Shown here: in pieces, positions 33,484 through 44,385 of the stretch
Position numbering within the stretch: the first letter of the stretch is position 1
Layout of the letters: every line of letters begins with the position of its first letter
Notes under the pieces: generated by a model
What the model was told of the DNA's origin: nothing
The model's database searches: none
What the model saw: the letters and a program-made list of their open reading frames with translations, nothing else
Source of the DNA: Costus lasius
Taxonomy: Eukaryota; Streptophyta; Magnoliopsida; Zingiberales; Costaceae
Assembly: GCA_027563935.2 (NCBI GenBank)
Contig: CM050451.1
Span: 96,437,565 to 96,501,564 of the forward strand
Length of the DNA: 64,000 nucleotides
Direction of reading: 5' to 3'
Position numbers and translations under genes: made by a program

Positions 33484-35190
33484 TGAAGGTCCCTAAAGTA
33501 AGGGGGTGAAACCCTAAGCATGCGCAAATTAAAATACTTGCATGGGCGGAATTAGGGTCTCTATAGGATCGCATGTAGTATGACTATATAATCAACTTGG
33601 TTGCTTTTCATAGATCAAGTGAAAATCTCACCATGGCCATGACTTGGACGGCGCCTTGGAAGCAAGAGGGCGAAAAAGGCTCTCCTCCAAAGAAGACACA
33701 CACAAAGGTGATGAAGACTTCCTCCTTGCGCAATTCTTGTGCTAGCAAAAATGCCAAGGTGTCCTTTTGTGTTGAGGAGATGAGATGATCCTCCTTGCTA
33801 GCCGAGAGCTCTCCCTCTTCGTCTTGACGATCCCCTTAGACGATCCTCCACGCACGAGAGAGCTTCGAAAAACAAGAGGCATTGAGGCAATTGGCGTTTT
33901 GGCGTTAGGCGTTACAAGACTTCCCATAATGGAAAGTCATCAAGACATGCGTTCATGTCTTGTGAACTAATCCACAACGCCAATTCAATTGAACCAAGCG
34001 ATTACAAATGTGAACCGGTTCAATTGAATTCGGTCCAATTGCATTTGGTCCATAGACCAAATTGAACCAAGCCAAGCCATGGTCTAAATCTCTTATGAAC
34101 CATGAAGGTTCAAGATCTAACCGTACATCTCTTGATGCTCTTGATCTCACCGATCTAGCATCAATACTCTCGATCGAAGCTTACCGATCTCAAGCCCTAA
34201 TCAATCAAACATGATCAGACCGGATCTCACTTACAATCAGAGTTTAAACTCCTTTAAACTGAATCAAAACAATCCAGTCCACACGATCTGACTCAAGTAA
34301 GCCATATCACCAAATTATGCGACCCTAAGGGTATCCTTTAAATGTCGGTAACGATAACTAACGTTATCACAATCAGTGAGGGGTATCTAGCAACACATCA
34401 CTGTCTCCCGATATAAAGGAAAGAGTCTTCCAAGACTTCACCCAAACCACAGCTCAAGTGTGAATCCACTTCACTAAACATACATGTTTCCTTTGCCACT
34501 GGATGTTCTTATTGGACAAGTGTGTCAAGCTTGTTATTCCAATATGATGAGCATGACTAGATCAGATGAACATAGTCATCTGGGTATGGCCATACACTTT
34601 CTCAATCATCTCATGCAGGGGGGCCCCCTTTAGAACATCACACTCCTTAAACAAGGAGACGGCAATCCTATATCTATCACTAGTGCCCTAACCTGACTCA
34701 TGATCATTATCCAAGATAGTCTATTACCATTATGTTTCAAATGATATTGAACTACCTCAAAACAATGACAATTATCATTTAGAAACACAAGTGATCTCAA
34801 GTCAGAGGAAGTATGCCACTTGCTTGCATATAAGGATTATTCACATTGTGACAAGCAATTGAATATCCTAGTAGGGTCTGTCCAGTACATCCAATGTACC
34901 CATGAGTCTACATCTTATTCCATGCTCGAAGCATCCTATAAAATTAGAACACATATTAGTCTCAATCATATCAAGGCTGTCTCATGTTCACCAAGATATC
35001 TCGACTAAGGACATTACAGCATGTCAGCCTAGCTGAACAGCATTGAGACATTATTCAGAAGTACACTTATTGCAGCAGACAATGTAACATACTGAATAAC
35101 AACCATTGCCTTTATAAACATAAGAGTTTATACATGATACTGATAGAATCCTAAGGCCTCAAACATTAGCCTTAAGGGCATACCCCAACA
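33484..35190 (-). mobile_element. Copia-2 5' LTR
   Basis: 1707 bp. Compared with the 3' LTR it carries about 22 extra bases near 35155-35176, whose ends (TAAGGC and GCCTTA) form an inverted repeat, plus one extra G in the G run near 34618-34623. CTCAT target copy follows at 35191-35195. Confidence 0.93.
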
Positions 35191-35195
35191 CTCAT

Positions 35196-35454
35196 ATGCC
35201 TGCATTAACAACCCGTGCTCAACCAGCGCATATACCAGTCTCAAGCGAATCATAGCTGTCCCATATCCACCATAATTCTCGACCAGGGATAAACATAGAG
35301 ACCAAATAAAATCTATCTCTTAGCGGCATTGTATATGCAAATGTACATATGCGCAGATGTACAAACTTGCATGACAACGACAATGCCAGGATAACTCATC
35401 TATCAACTATATCCCAATGGACCATCCTGAGGTCCTAGGGCATAAACACTAACA
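35196..35454 (-). mobile_element. Copia-1 5' LTR, part 2
   Basis: The last 259 bp of the split LTR, matching 17678-17935 and ending CACTAACA. The satellite resumes at once with TGAAGGACAACGG. Confidence 0.88.
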
Positions 35455-38400
35455 TGAAGGACAACGGTCGGGAAGGTAGGTCGTCCAGGGAAGAAGACGG
35501 CGGCTGGTGAGCAGAGCGGAGAAGAAAAATGCTGCTATCATCACCATGGAGCTTGAAGAGGAAGAAGAGGGGGAGGATGTAGGTTGGGCCATCTGCAATC
35601 GACACCATGTGGGTTTGGAGAAGTGGGGGTCGCTGGTGATGCTCGCCTAGGGTATGGGTGTGGGTTGCCAGTGAAGGAAGAGGGGGTCGGTGGGAAAGGA
35701 GAAGGGAAATAATGTTGGAGTGGAAGAAGAAGATGGCGAAGAAGGAGTTGATGCGAGCTCGACATGTTCCGGAGGAAGACATGGCAAAAAATAGAGATGA
35801 TGCATGGAAACTAACCTCTTTGTTGCTCGTGTGAAGGACAACGGCCGGGAAGTTTGGTCGTCTAGGGAAGAAGACAGCGGCTGGCAAGCAGAGCGGAGAA
35901 GAAAAATGCTACTGTCGTCACCATGGTGCTTGAAGATGAAGAAGAGGGGGAGGATGTAGGTTGGGCCATCTGCAATCGACACCATGCGGGTTATGGATGT
36001 GGATTTGGAGAAGAGGGGGTTGCTGGTGATGCTAGCCTAGGGTTTGGGTGTGCAATGCCAGTGATGGAAGAGGGGGTCGGTGGGAAAGGAGAAGGGCGAG
36101 AATATTGGAGTGGAAGAAGAAGATGGCGAAGAAGGATTTTATGCGAGCTCGACATGTTCCGGAGGAAGACACAGCGAAAAATAGAGATGATGTGTGGAAA
36201 CTAACCTCTTTGCTGCTTGTGTGAAGGACAACGGCCGGGAAGGTAGGTCATCCAGGGAAGAAGACGACGACTGGCGAGCGGAGCGGAGAAGAAAAATTCT
36301 GCTGTCGTCACCATGGAGCTTGAAATGGAAAAAGAGGGGGAGGATGTAGGTTGGGCCATCTGCAATCGACACCATGTGGGTTGTGGATGTGGGTTTGGAG
36401 AAGAGGGGTCGCTGGTGATGCTAGCCTAGGGTTTGTGTGTGGGATGCCAGTGAAGGAAGAGAGGGTCGGTGGGAAAGGAGAAGGGCGAGAATGTTGGAGT
36501 GGGAGAAGAAGATGGCGAAGAAGGAGTTGATGCAAGCTCGACTTGTTCCGGAGGAAGACACGGCGAAAAATTGAGATGATGCGTGGAAACTAACCTCTTT
36601 GTTGCTTGTGTGAAGTACTACGGCAGGGAAGGTAGGTCATCTTGGGAAGAAGACGGCGGCTGGCTAGCGGATCGGAGAAGAAAAATGCTGATGTCGTCTC
36701 CATGGTGCTTGAAGAGGAAGAAGAGGGGGAGGATGTAGGTTGGGCCATCTGCAATCGACACCATGTGGGTTATGGATGTGGATTTGGAGAAGAGGGGGTC
36801 GCTGGTGATGCTAGCCTAGGGTTTGGGTGTGCGATGCCAGTTAAGGAAGAGGGGGTCGGTGGGAAAGGAGAACGGCGAGAATGTAGGAGTGGAAGAAGAA
36901 GATGGCGAAGAAGGAGTTGATGCGCGCTCGACATGTTCCGGAGGAAGACATGGCGAAAAATGGAGATGATGCGTGGAAACTAAACTCTTTGTTGCTCATG
37001 TGAAGGACAACGGCTGGGAAGGTAGGTCATCTAGGGAAGAAGATCGCAGCTAGCGAGCGGAGCGGAGAAGAAAAATGCTGGTGCCATGGAGCTTTAAGAG
37101 GAAGAAGAGGGGGAGGATGTAGGTTGGGCCATCTGCAATCGACACTATGTGGGTTGTGGATGTGGGTTTGGAGAAGAAGGGGTCGCTGGTGATGCTAGCC
37201 TAGGGTTTGGGTGTGGGATGCCAGTGAAGAAAGAGGGGGTCAGTGGGAAAGGAGAAGGGCGAGAATGTAGGAGTGGATGAAAAAGATGGCGAAGAAGGAG
37301 TTGATTCGAGCTCGACATGTTCCGGAGGAAGACACGGCGAAAAATTGAGATTATGCGTGGAAACTAACTTCTTTATTGCACGTGTGAAGGACAACGGCCG
37401 GGAAGGTAGGTCTTCTTGGGAAGAAGACAGCGGCTGGCGAGCGGAGCGGAGAAGAAAAGTGTTGCTGTCGTCACCATGGAGCTTGAAGAGGAGAAAGAGG
37501 GGGAGGATGTAGGTTTGGCCATCTGCAATCGACACCATGTGGGTTGTGGATGTGGGCTTGGAGAAGAGGGATCGCTGGTGATGCTAGCCAAGGGTTTGGG
37601 TGTGTTATGCCAGTGAAGGAAGAGGGGGTCGGTGGGAAAGGAGAAGGGCGAGAATGTTGGAGTGGAAGAAGAAGATGGCGAAGAAGGAGTTGATGAGAGC
37701 TCGACATATTCCGGAGGATGACATGGCGAAAAATAGAGATGATGCGTGGAAACTAACCTCTTTGTTGCTCGTGTGAAGGACAATGGCCGGGAAGGTAGGT
37801 TGTCTAGGGAAGAAGACGACGGCTGGCTAGTGGATCGGAGAAGAAAAATGCTGCTGTTGTCCCCATGGAGCTTGTAGAGGAAGAAGAGGGGGAGGATGTA
37901 GGTTGGGCCACCTGCAATCGACACCATGTGGGCTGTGGATGTGAGTTTGGAGAAGAGGGGGTCGCTGGTGATGCTAGCCTAAGGTTTGGGTGTGGGATGC
38001 CAATGAAGGAAGAGGGGGTCAGTGGGAAAGGAGAAGGGCGAGAATGTTGGAGTGGAAGAAGAAGATGGCGAAGAAGGAGTTGATGCGAGCTCGATATGTT
38101 CTGGTGGAAGACACGGTGAAAAATAGAGATGATGCGTGGAACTAACCTCTTTGTTGCTCATGTGAAGGACAACAGATGGGAAGGTAGGTCATCCAGGGAA
38201 GAAGACGGCGGCTATCGAGCGCAGCGGAGAAGAAAAATGCTGCTGTCATCGCCATGGAGCTTGAAGAGGAAGAAGAGGGGGAGGATGTAGGTTGGGCCTT
38301 CTGCAATCGACACCATGTGGTTTGTGGATGTGGGTTTGGAGAAGAGGGGGTCGCTGGTGATGCTAGCCTAGGGTTTGGATGTGGGATGCTAGTGAAGGAA

Positions 38401-38540
38401 GAGGGGGTCGATGGGAAAGGAGAAGGGCGAGAATGTTGTAGTGGAAGAAGAAGATGGCGAAGAAGGAGTTGATGCGAGCTCAACATGTTCCGGGAAACTA
38501 ACCTCTTTGTTGCTCGTGTGAAGGACAACGGCCGGGAAGA
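35455..38540. repeat. 390-bp satellite, block 4 (8 monomers)
   Basis: Landmarks at 35546, 35923, 36313, 36702, 37085, 37476, 37865 and 38254. The 35546 monomer lacks the TTGTGGATGTGGG segment; the 37085 monomer has lost the TGTCGTCAC before its landmark. Several members share CTAGCGGATCGG or TTATGGATGTGGATTTGG variants that also occur in block 5 (51350-51800, 49520). The last monomer is cut at GGGAAGA by the Athila insertion; GAAGA 38536-38540 is its target copy. Confidence 0.9.
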
Positions 38541-38954
38541 TGATGTGATCCGAAAAGACACACTTATAAATACAAGTAGGTAGACTTATTTAAGGTGTCG
38601 CAGCCAAAACCTAAGTGTTGGCGCACAGGGCTATTGTCACTTCCTGACACGGCTCCAAAAAATTGTTGTCCCTAAACTTGTAGTGTCCGCAAGTGCACGG
38701 ATACTCGAAGTAATAAAGAAAATATCGATCCCACAGAGAGCCCTATGCTGTCAAGTATTGAATAATTGATTTCTTCCTATCTAAGCAATTAGACAAAAGA
38801 AAGGCAAAGAGAGAGTTAAAACACACGGGAGAATAATGTCAGAGGGAAATTGGGACTAGGGTTTCATTCTCTTGGATTTCCATGACTAGATATATGATGA
38901 TGTTCTTCAATCGAATTCTAACATGATAAAGACTCAATTTACTTCAAAAAGGGA

Positions 38955-39194
38955 TTATCTCACTTTCGTGCAGATAACCATGCAGAGATGAATCTTCACT
39001 TTCGTGCAAGATTCATCCCAAGCTGAAAATTAGTAAATCATCAATCAAAGAACTCAAAGATCACTTTTGTGCATCCGAGTTCTAAGTTGATTGCCTCGAG
39101 TGGAATCTCGAGGATCACTTTCGTACATCCGAGACTCAACACACATTTTACCTATGGTTCTCCAACGTTCTGATCCTCACTTTCGTGCAAGATC
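38955..39194 (-). repeat. Five hairpins with a constant apical loop, 3' LTR copy
   Basis: Five inverted repeats share the plus-strand centre CACTTTCGTGC (minus strand GCACGAAAGTG), while arms differ. H1: 38955-38960 with 38972-38977. H2: 38987-38996 with 39008-39017, a perfect 10-bp stem. H3: 39050-39061 with 39073-39082. H4: 39106-39115 with 39127-39134, interrupted. H5: 39172-39177 with 39189-39194, one mismatch. On the element RNA strand the centre can fold as CAC-GAAA-GTG, a GNRA tetraloop. Likely within R/U5 because U5 words follow. Confidence 0.8.
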
Positions 39195-39956
39195 TCCACA
39201 TTTGACACAATAACTCAATCCTAAGAACTTAACCTAGTTTCCTACGGTGAGTTCCTATTAATCAATTTTAGGGTTCCAAGTTCTCAAGCAAATCACCTTT
39301 CGGTCCTTATTGCGAAAACTCTAAATCATGATGACAGAAAGTAAACTAAGGAGAATCTTAGAGCGATAATCGCATAGGTAAAATTATCAAAGTAGAATAA
39401 TCATGATGAAAGTAAAAGATTATCTAGTCATTAAGAAAATCAAAGGGAATTACTCCCCCATGTCCCAAAATAAGTTTAAGCTAGCATGGTGAAGGAATTA
39501 CAAAATACCATAATTTCAGAAGATCAAAAATCAACAAGAAAGGAGTTTTATGAAAATACAGCATAGCTGTGAAATATTTCACAGCCGTAATTTGCAATGA
39601 AAGTGGTGAACAGTGGCGGCGCTTCTTCTTCCTTTGATTTCTCCTCAAATTGATCTCCTTTCGTTCTGAAACTTTTGGCACATTGTCTCCTTCTCCAGGC
39701 GAAGCTTCAGTATGAAAATCACGGCCGGAGGTGCTTTGGATTGGTTGCGGCAGTGGAACCCTAAGCGGCGACGTATACGGTGATTTCTCCCTCGATAGTG
39801 GATGTAATTTAGGGCTTTTGGTGTCTACGTGATCCTGTCGTCGTACGCTCTCTATCTTCTTCTTACGGCATCCAATTTAAAGCTCTGGATCGCTCGCAAT
39901 ATTCTCCGCAATAATCGGGTGTCGAAATTGACCTGGGAGTCGCGTTCAAAAACAGA

Positions 39957-40320
39957 AATACGGCAGTGTAATAGTTCATAGCACTGCCGTAAAATTGCTC
40001 GAGTGTTATGTTCCAAAAGTGCTGGGAAATATGGCACCGTAATATGGTTCATGGCACTGCCGTAAAATCGGCTAAACTCTTTGGTCGGATACGTCTGGAA
40101 AATACGGCCCATAATATGGTTTACTGTAGTGCCGTAAAATCAATGAAACTTTCTGTTCTGAAAACGCTGCAAAATACGACCCATAAAATGGTTTACGGCA
40201 GTGCCGTATTTTCGACAAAATCTTTTGTTCGGAATTTCTCCAAATTACGGCAGTGGCTCGATATTACGGTACAGAAATACGGTACCGTAATATATATTAC
40301 GACACTACCGTATTTTGGTG
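39957..40320 (-). repeat. Palindrome field in Athila 3' LTR
   Basis: About five units of 60-75 bp, each with ACGGCAGTG and CACTGCCGT type arms or TACGGTACCGTA palindromes separated by TAATATGGTT-like centres. It lies about 250-610 bp from the element-5' end of the LTR, so probably in U3. Confidence 0.75.
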
Positions 40321-40569
40321 AGTTGCTCCGTTTTGCATGAAATTTGTCATCTATCTTCTTCTTGATGATGAGAATTCTTCTATGTATTTGATTTTGCTCG
40401 AAAACACCCTAAAATGATGCCTTTTGCTTGAAAATCATGAAAAATCAAAATAGAAATAGACTTTGCAATATTTGATGGATTCAGCATAAAAACAAGTAAA
40501 AGATCCTCAATTTAGCATGAAAAGGTATCTAAAATGATACAAAGTATACTATATATTTTGGTGTCATCA

Positions 40570-41739
40570 AAATACATAAGGCTCAAACTTTGCTTGTCCT
40601 CAAGCAAAAATCAAAATTTGAAATCAAAATTTTGATTAAAAGAATAACCTTTTCATGCTCAATAAATTTCTAAAATACAACCTATCGATGAAAAATTCTA
40701 TCAATTGATTTACAAAACTTTAAATAAACGTATCACTCTAAGAACTCAATCCTCTAGATCTACAACTCAATCAAATAAAACTTCGCAACCGTATAATAAA
40801 TAGAATTTTCAATCTCAAGACTTCACCTAATTTCAGTTCAAATCCGTTATGCTTTTGTTTACAAGAAGCAGGTTTCCAAGCTCTTTTTCCACACATATTT
40901 TTTTTTTCTTTTTCATGTATTTTGTCATTTTTGCATAGATGGCATGTACCCGCATAGACACATACTTTTTATTTTTGACTTCAACTCTTTTCTTTAGTAC
41001 CACTGTCAATTTTACACAGTGCCAAGTAGAGGAGTTTTATTATCATTTTCTCTCATTATCTTTTTGTCATAGACTTCAACCCATGTCTTTAGGTACCACT
41101 ATCAATTTTACATAGTGCCAAGTAGGGGTGTCTCTCACAATTTTTATGGATCTTGGATTCTCATTTCCCAACCAAGAGCAAAATACACTAAACATCTACT
41201 AGGTTGATCAATTGATCTCAATTCGCAAATCATACTAATATACTCATTTTATTCAAAAGAGAAGTTTCACCTTTAAATTTCATTCTTCAAATAATACATC
41301 TACCCAAAATCTTATGCATCAATCAACGTCATATATCTATTGACAAATATGTATTGAAGAAATAAATTTAACATGATAGGGTTATATCTTCAATCATGAA
41401 TTTGAGTTCATTTATTATCAATCAAATCATCAAGAAAATACTTATCATCATCATCAATGAAAACCTTTCAAGATAGAAGCAGCAAGCAAAGTAAGTCACA
41501 TGCATCCAACAATCTCAAGAAAAATAATATCATCATCACATGGTACAACCATATCGAAAAGTAAATCATCAGTGTAATCATTATTATTGTACAACCACAT
41601 TGAAAATATAAGCATGTCAAGAATAGCAGTGGTGGTGGTCGTAAAGCATCATCCTTCCCTTCATCATATGAAACGACAATAAGATATAGAAAAATATAGC
41701 ATAACAAAGAAATAAAGGAAGATTATACTCACAGAGCAT
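40570..41739 (-). other. Athila 3' noncoding region
   Basis: AT-rich noncoding sequence between ORF-1 and the 3' LTR. It includes two copies of a TACCACTGTCAATTTTACAC-like word (41000 and 41094) ending GTGCCAAGTAG, and on the minus strand TTGAGGACAAGCAAA near 40590, a word usual near the end of Athila-type elements. No gene. Confidence 0.6.
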
Positions 41740-43137
41740 CTACTCATCGCCATCTGATCGTGTGGCCTCAGAGTCTCTCGCAGCAGTCTCCATGGGATCA
41801 TAGTATGGCGTTCCTCCTTGATCACCTTGATATCCATAGTCTCTGTGATCTGCATAACCAAAACGGTCATAAAGGAAGTTGCCCATGTCTTCCATATGAT
41901 TACACAATCTCTCCATATCCCTGTGGATGTATCCCAGAGTCTCTTCCATCCCATCCAAGCGGTGTTCTTGGTTGTACATCTGTGTTGTGAGCGCCTGAAA
42001 ACCTGGATCGTGATGGCTAGCAAAACTACCCCTCGTCCCATGTGAGGAAGTACCAGCGGGCTGTGAAGAATCACGAGGAGGTGACTCCATCCCATAGGGA
42101 TTACTCCTTCCACCCCAGGTGGGTGGTGGTGGAACTGTATCAAGCGGTGGAGTAAAAGCTACCTCAGTTGCACTAGGGGATAATTTCCAGTTGGCTCTTT
42201 CTCTGACCGTGGTCTTCTCAATGTGAGGTAAGGGTAGAGGAGGGATATTTGGTCCAAGGACCAAACAAAAAATGTCACCTTCTCTAATAATCATCTTCAT
42301 TGCTATGCAAGACTCAATGTCTAGTCTTGCATTCCCTTTTACCAACTGAATTCCATAGGGCTCTATCCCAAAATATCTAGCTATAGGAGTAATCAAACCT
42401 CCTATTACCACAGATCCTCTGCTCGCTCTGGCAACCTTGTCCATGTGTTTGATCATGAAATAAGCAACATCAACAACAAATCCATTGAGCATCCCCCAAA
42501 GAAAATAGAGCTCATGTTGACGGACCATGTCGTCACTGTCTCCTCTCCCAAACACAGTGTGCGCTAGAACCCTGTGAGCATACTTAATACAAGGGTTCTT
42601 GATCTTGCTAGCTCTAGCAGAAACAGCATAGAAATAACTCTCATCTGTAATTTGGTTCCAGAAGATGCTTTCCATGAATCCAAGAGGCATTTCAGTATAC
42701 CCTCCTGTGCTCAACTCAAAGATATCTCTGACTTCTTGCAATGTAAGCTTCCTCTCCTCATTGGCTAATCTGAAAGTGATTTTCCCCTATGCAGGTCCAT
42801 TCGAAAATTCCTTCAAGTCAATTATTAAGCTGCTCAAGAACTCCAGAACAAGAGGTAGATAAGTGTGCGGAGTCATTTGGAAGAACTACATAGCCTTGAT
42901 CATCTCAAATATCCAAAGCACGTCCTCATAAAGCCCCAAGGCTTCCAGTGTTCTTCGATCAGCATACTTGGTGTTGATGTTTTTTTTCTCTAAAATTTTG
43001 TTGTATCTGGATTCCTGCATTTCATTTCTGAAGATGATCCCATGGGGGTTCCGTGGTTGAGATGATTCAGCGTGGGGCTTTCCCTTTTCTTGTTGGACAA
43101 ATTGACTTTGTTCTCGGTTCCATGAGTATGAACTCAA
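41740..43137 (-). pseudogene. Athila ORF-1 (PF03078-like), two stops
   Basis: One minus-strand frame of 465 codons with stops at 42886-42888 and 42787-42789. The last 333 codons are uninterrupted. Recognisable parts are YADRRTLEALGLYEDV near the start, LQEVRDIFELSTGGY, and RGSVVIGGLITPIARYFGIE, in keeping with the Athila ORF-1 family that sits in the env position of these elements. The C-terminal third is rich in Pro, Ser, Gly and acidic residues. Function of ORF-1 is not established; it has no clear relation to a retroviral envelope by sequence. Confidence 0.75.
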
Positions 43138-44385
43138 GCTGCAAACTCATAATTCCATGCATAACAATATAACAGTTTAAATCTAGTCATTGGCATCCTA
43201 TCAACATGTTCTACAAGTATTATCATCTAAAAACAGAGTGAAAAACAGAGTAAATGTCGATGAACAGTGATTTCAAATTCGTTCAACATGTCTCGGCTCA
43301 AATTGGTGATGGAAATCAGTCTGAATCTAGCAAAGGATCAATAGTGTGTCCTCTAACGAGTAAATGAAAACAAGAATCACTCAAAATGGTTGAGAAAAGA
43401 GTGAAAATGAGGGAAAGGGGCGAAACTTGATAAAAACTCGTGAAATCAGCAAAATCGGTGAAATGAGTACCTAATCGACGACGAAAGCTGAACGGGAAAT
43501 GTCGCCGGCATCCCCAGGTGGTCAGAGATGATCCAAAATCCAAGGACGGCTCAAAAACAAGTGAGAACGAGGGTGAAAACCCTAAAAATGGTTCGGTCAA
43601 AACCCTAAATACGGCATAGAGCTCGCGTGTCAGAAAATAAAATACGGCAGTGTAATGTCTTACGGCACTGCCGTAAAATCACGATTGCTCTCGGGTCAAA
43701 ACTAGACCAAAAATACGGTACCGTAATATAACTTACGGTACTGTCGTAAAATCTTGGGACCCCTCTGTATGACTCAAAAATACGGTACCGTGACGCACTT
43801 TACGATACCGTCATAAAAATCAAACAGCGATTATTTTTATGGAAAAATCGAAATAAAATTTCATAAAAATACGGCACCGTAAAACAACTTACGGTGGCGC
43901 CGTAAAAACGAAGAGACTCTCGGGTTGATTTTGGCAACAAATTACGGTACCGTGTAACTAATAATGACAGTGCCATATTTTCGTCACAACTCTCCGGTGG
44001 AAAGTGAACCGAAAATACGGTACCGTAACAGACTTTACGGTAGTGCCGTAATTTGCATCAAATCATGATTTTCCTACAAAAATAAAAGAAAAATTATTCT
44101 TAAGCAAAAATTAAGTAAAATAAAACAAATAAAGGTTAGAAAGCTTGGGTTGCCTCCCAAGAAGCGCTAATTTAAAGGTCATTAGCTTGACCCTTTTGCA
44201 CTCGGGTGTGATCGTGAATTCCTCGATTGCCCCTCTGATCTTTCTTTGGGTTGGGCATCACATTGAACCACATAAGGCTCGGACTTGAAACAATCTCCAA
44301 ATTTGCTCCAAATTTTCTTTCCTTTGTCAAACAATCTAGATCTTCTTATTCTTTTTCTCCTTCTTCTTGAATTTTTGTCTTTCTT
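43138..44385 (-). other. Deleted pol interval with palindrome field
   Basis: Where pol should be there is about 1.25 kb of noncoding sequence. Near 44150-44175 the minus strand reads CTTCTTGGGAGGCAACCCAA, which normally follows the end of Athila pol, so the deletion joins the region just after protease to the region just after integrase (junction about 44180-44390). 43626-44055 holds repeats of TACGGTACCGTAA and TTACGGTAGTGCCGTAA type, about one pair per 100 bp, the same motif family as in the LTRs. Confidence 0.65.

Larger units (their letters stand above)
26053..35190 (-). mobile_element. Copia-2: full-length Angela/BARE-like retrotransposon, nested
   Basis: 9138 bp with LTRs at 26053-27737 and 33484-35190, CTCAT target duplications at 26048-26052 and 35191-35195, polypurine tract at 27738-27751, gag-pol at 27758-31639 and PBS at 33470-33481. 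All parts are in order on the minus strand. The two LTRs show about five substitutions, a 1-base G-run change and one 22-bp indel by eye, so insertion was recent. Polyprotein domain order (Gag, protease, integrase, RT, RNase H) is that of Copia. Confidence 0.95.
16138..35454 (-). mobile_element. Copia-1: degenerate Angela-like LTR retrotransposon with nested insertions
   Basis: A minus-strand element splits one satellite monomer. In plus-strand order it has the 3' LTR (16138-17935), polypurine tract, decayed pol, gag pseudogene, leader, PBS (24518-24530) and a 5' LTR that is itself split (24531-26052 and 35196-35454). LTRs start TGTTGGGAAT and end CACTAACA. They differ by many substitutions and indels, so the element is old relative to Copia-2. 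Two later insertions sit inside: a solo LTR at 21103-22607 and Copia-2 at 26053-35190. No target duplication is seen at the outer ends. Confidence 0.88.
38541..40569 (-). mobile_element. Athila element 3' LTR
   Basis: 2029 bp, TGATGTGATC to GGTGTCATCA. Relative to the 5' LTR it lacks about 50 bp at about 39223 and has about 55 bp more in the palindrome field near 39998-40050. Scattered substitutions suggest an insertion older than Copia-2. U5-type words (minus strand GTGGGATCGATAT and GTGCACTTGCGGAC) lie at 38690-38735. Confidence 0.9.

Noticed and set aside
41740..43137. ORF-1 as a retroviral envelope gene
   Set aside because: Its position fits, but I see no signal peptide, transmembrane segment or fusion-type features. 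It is called Athila ORF-1 only.
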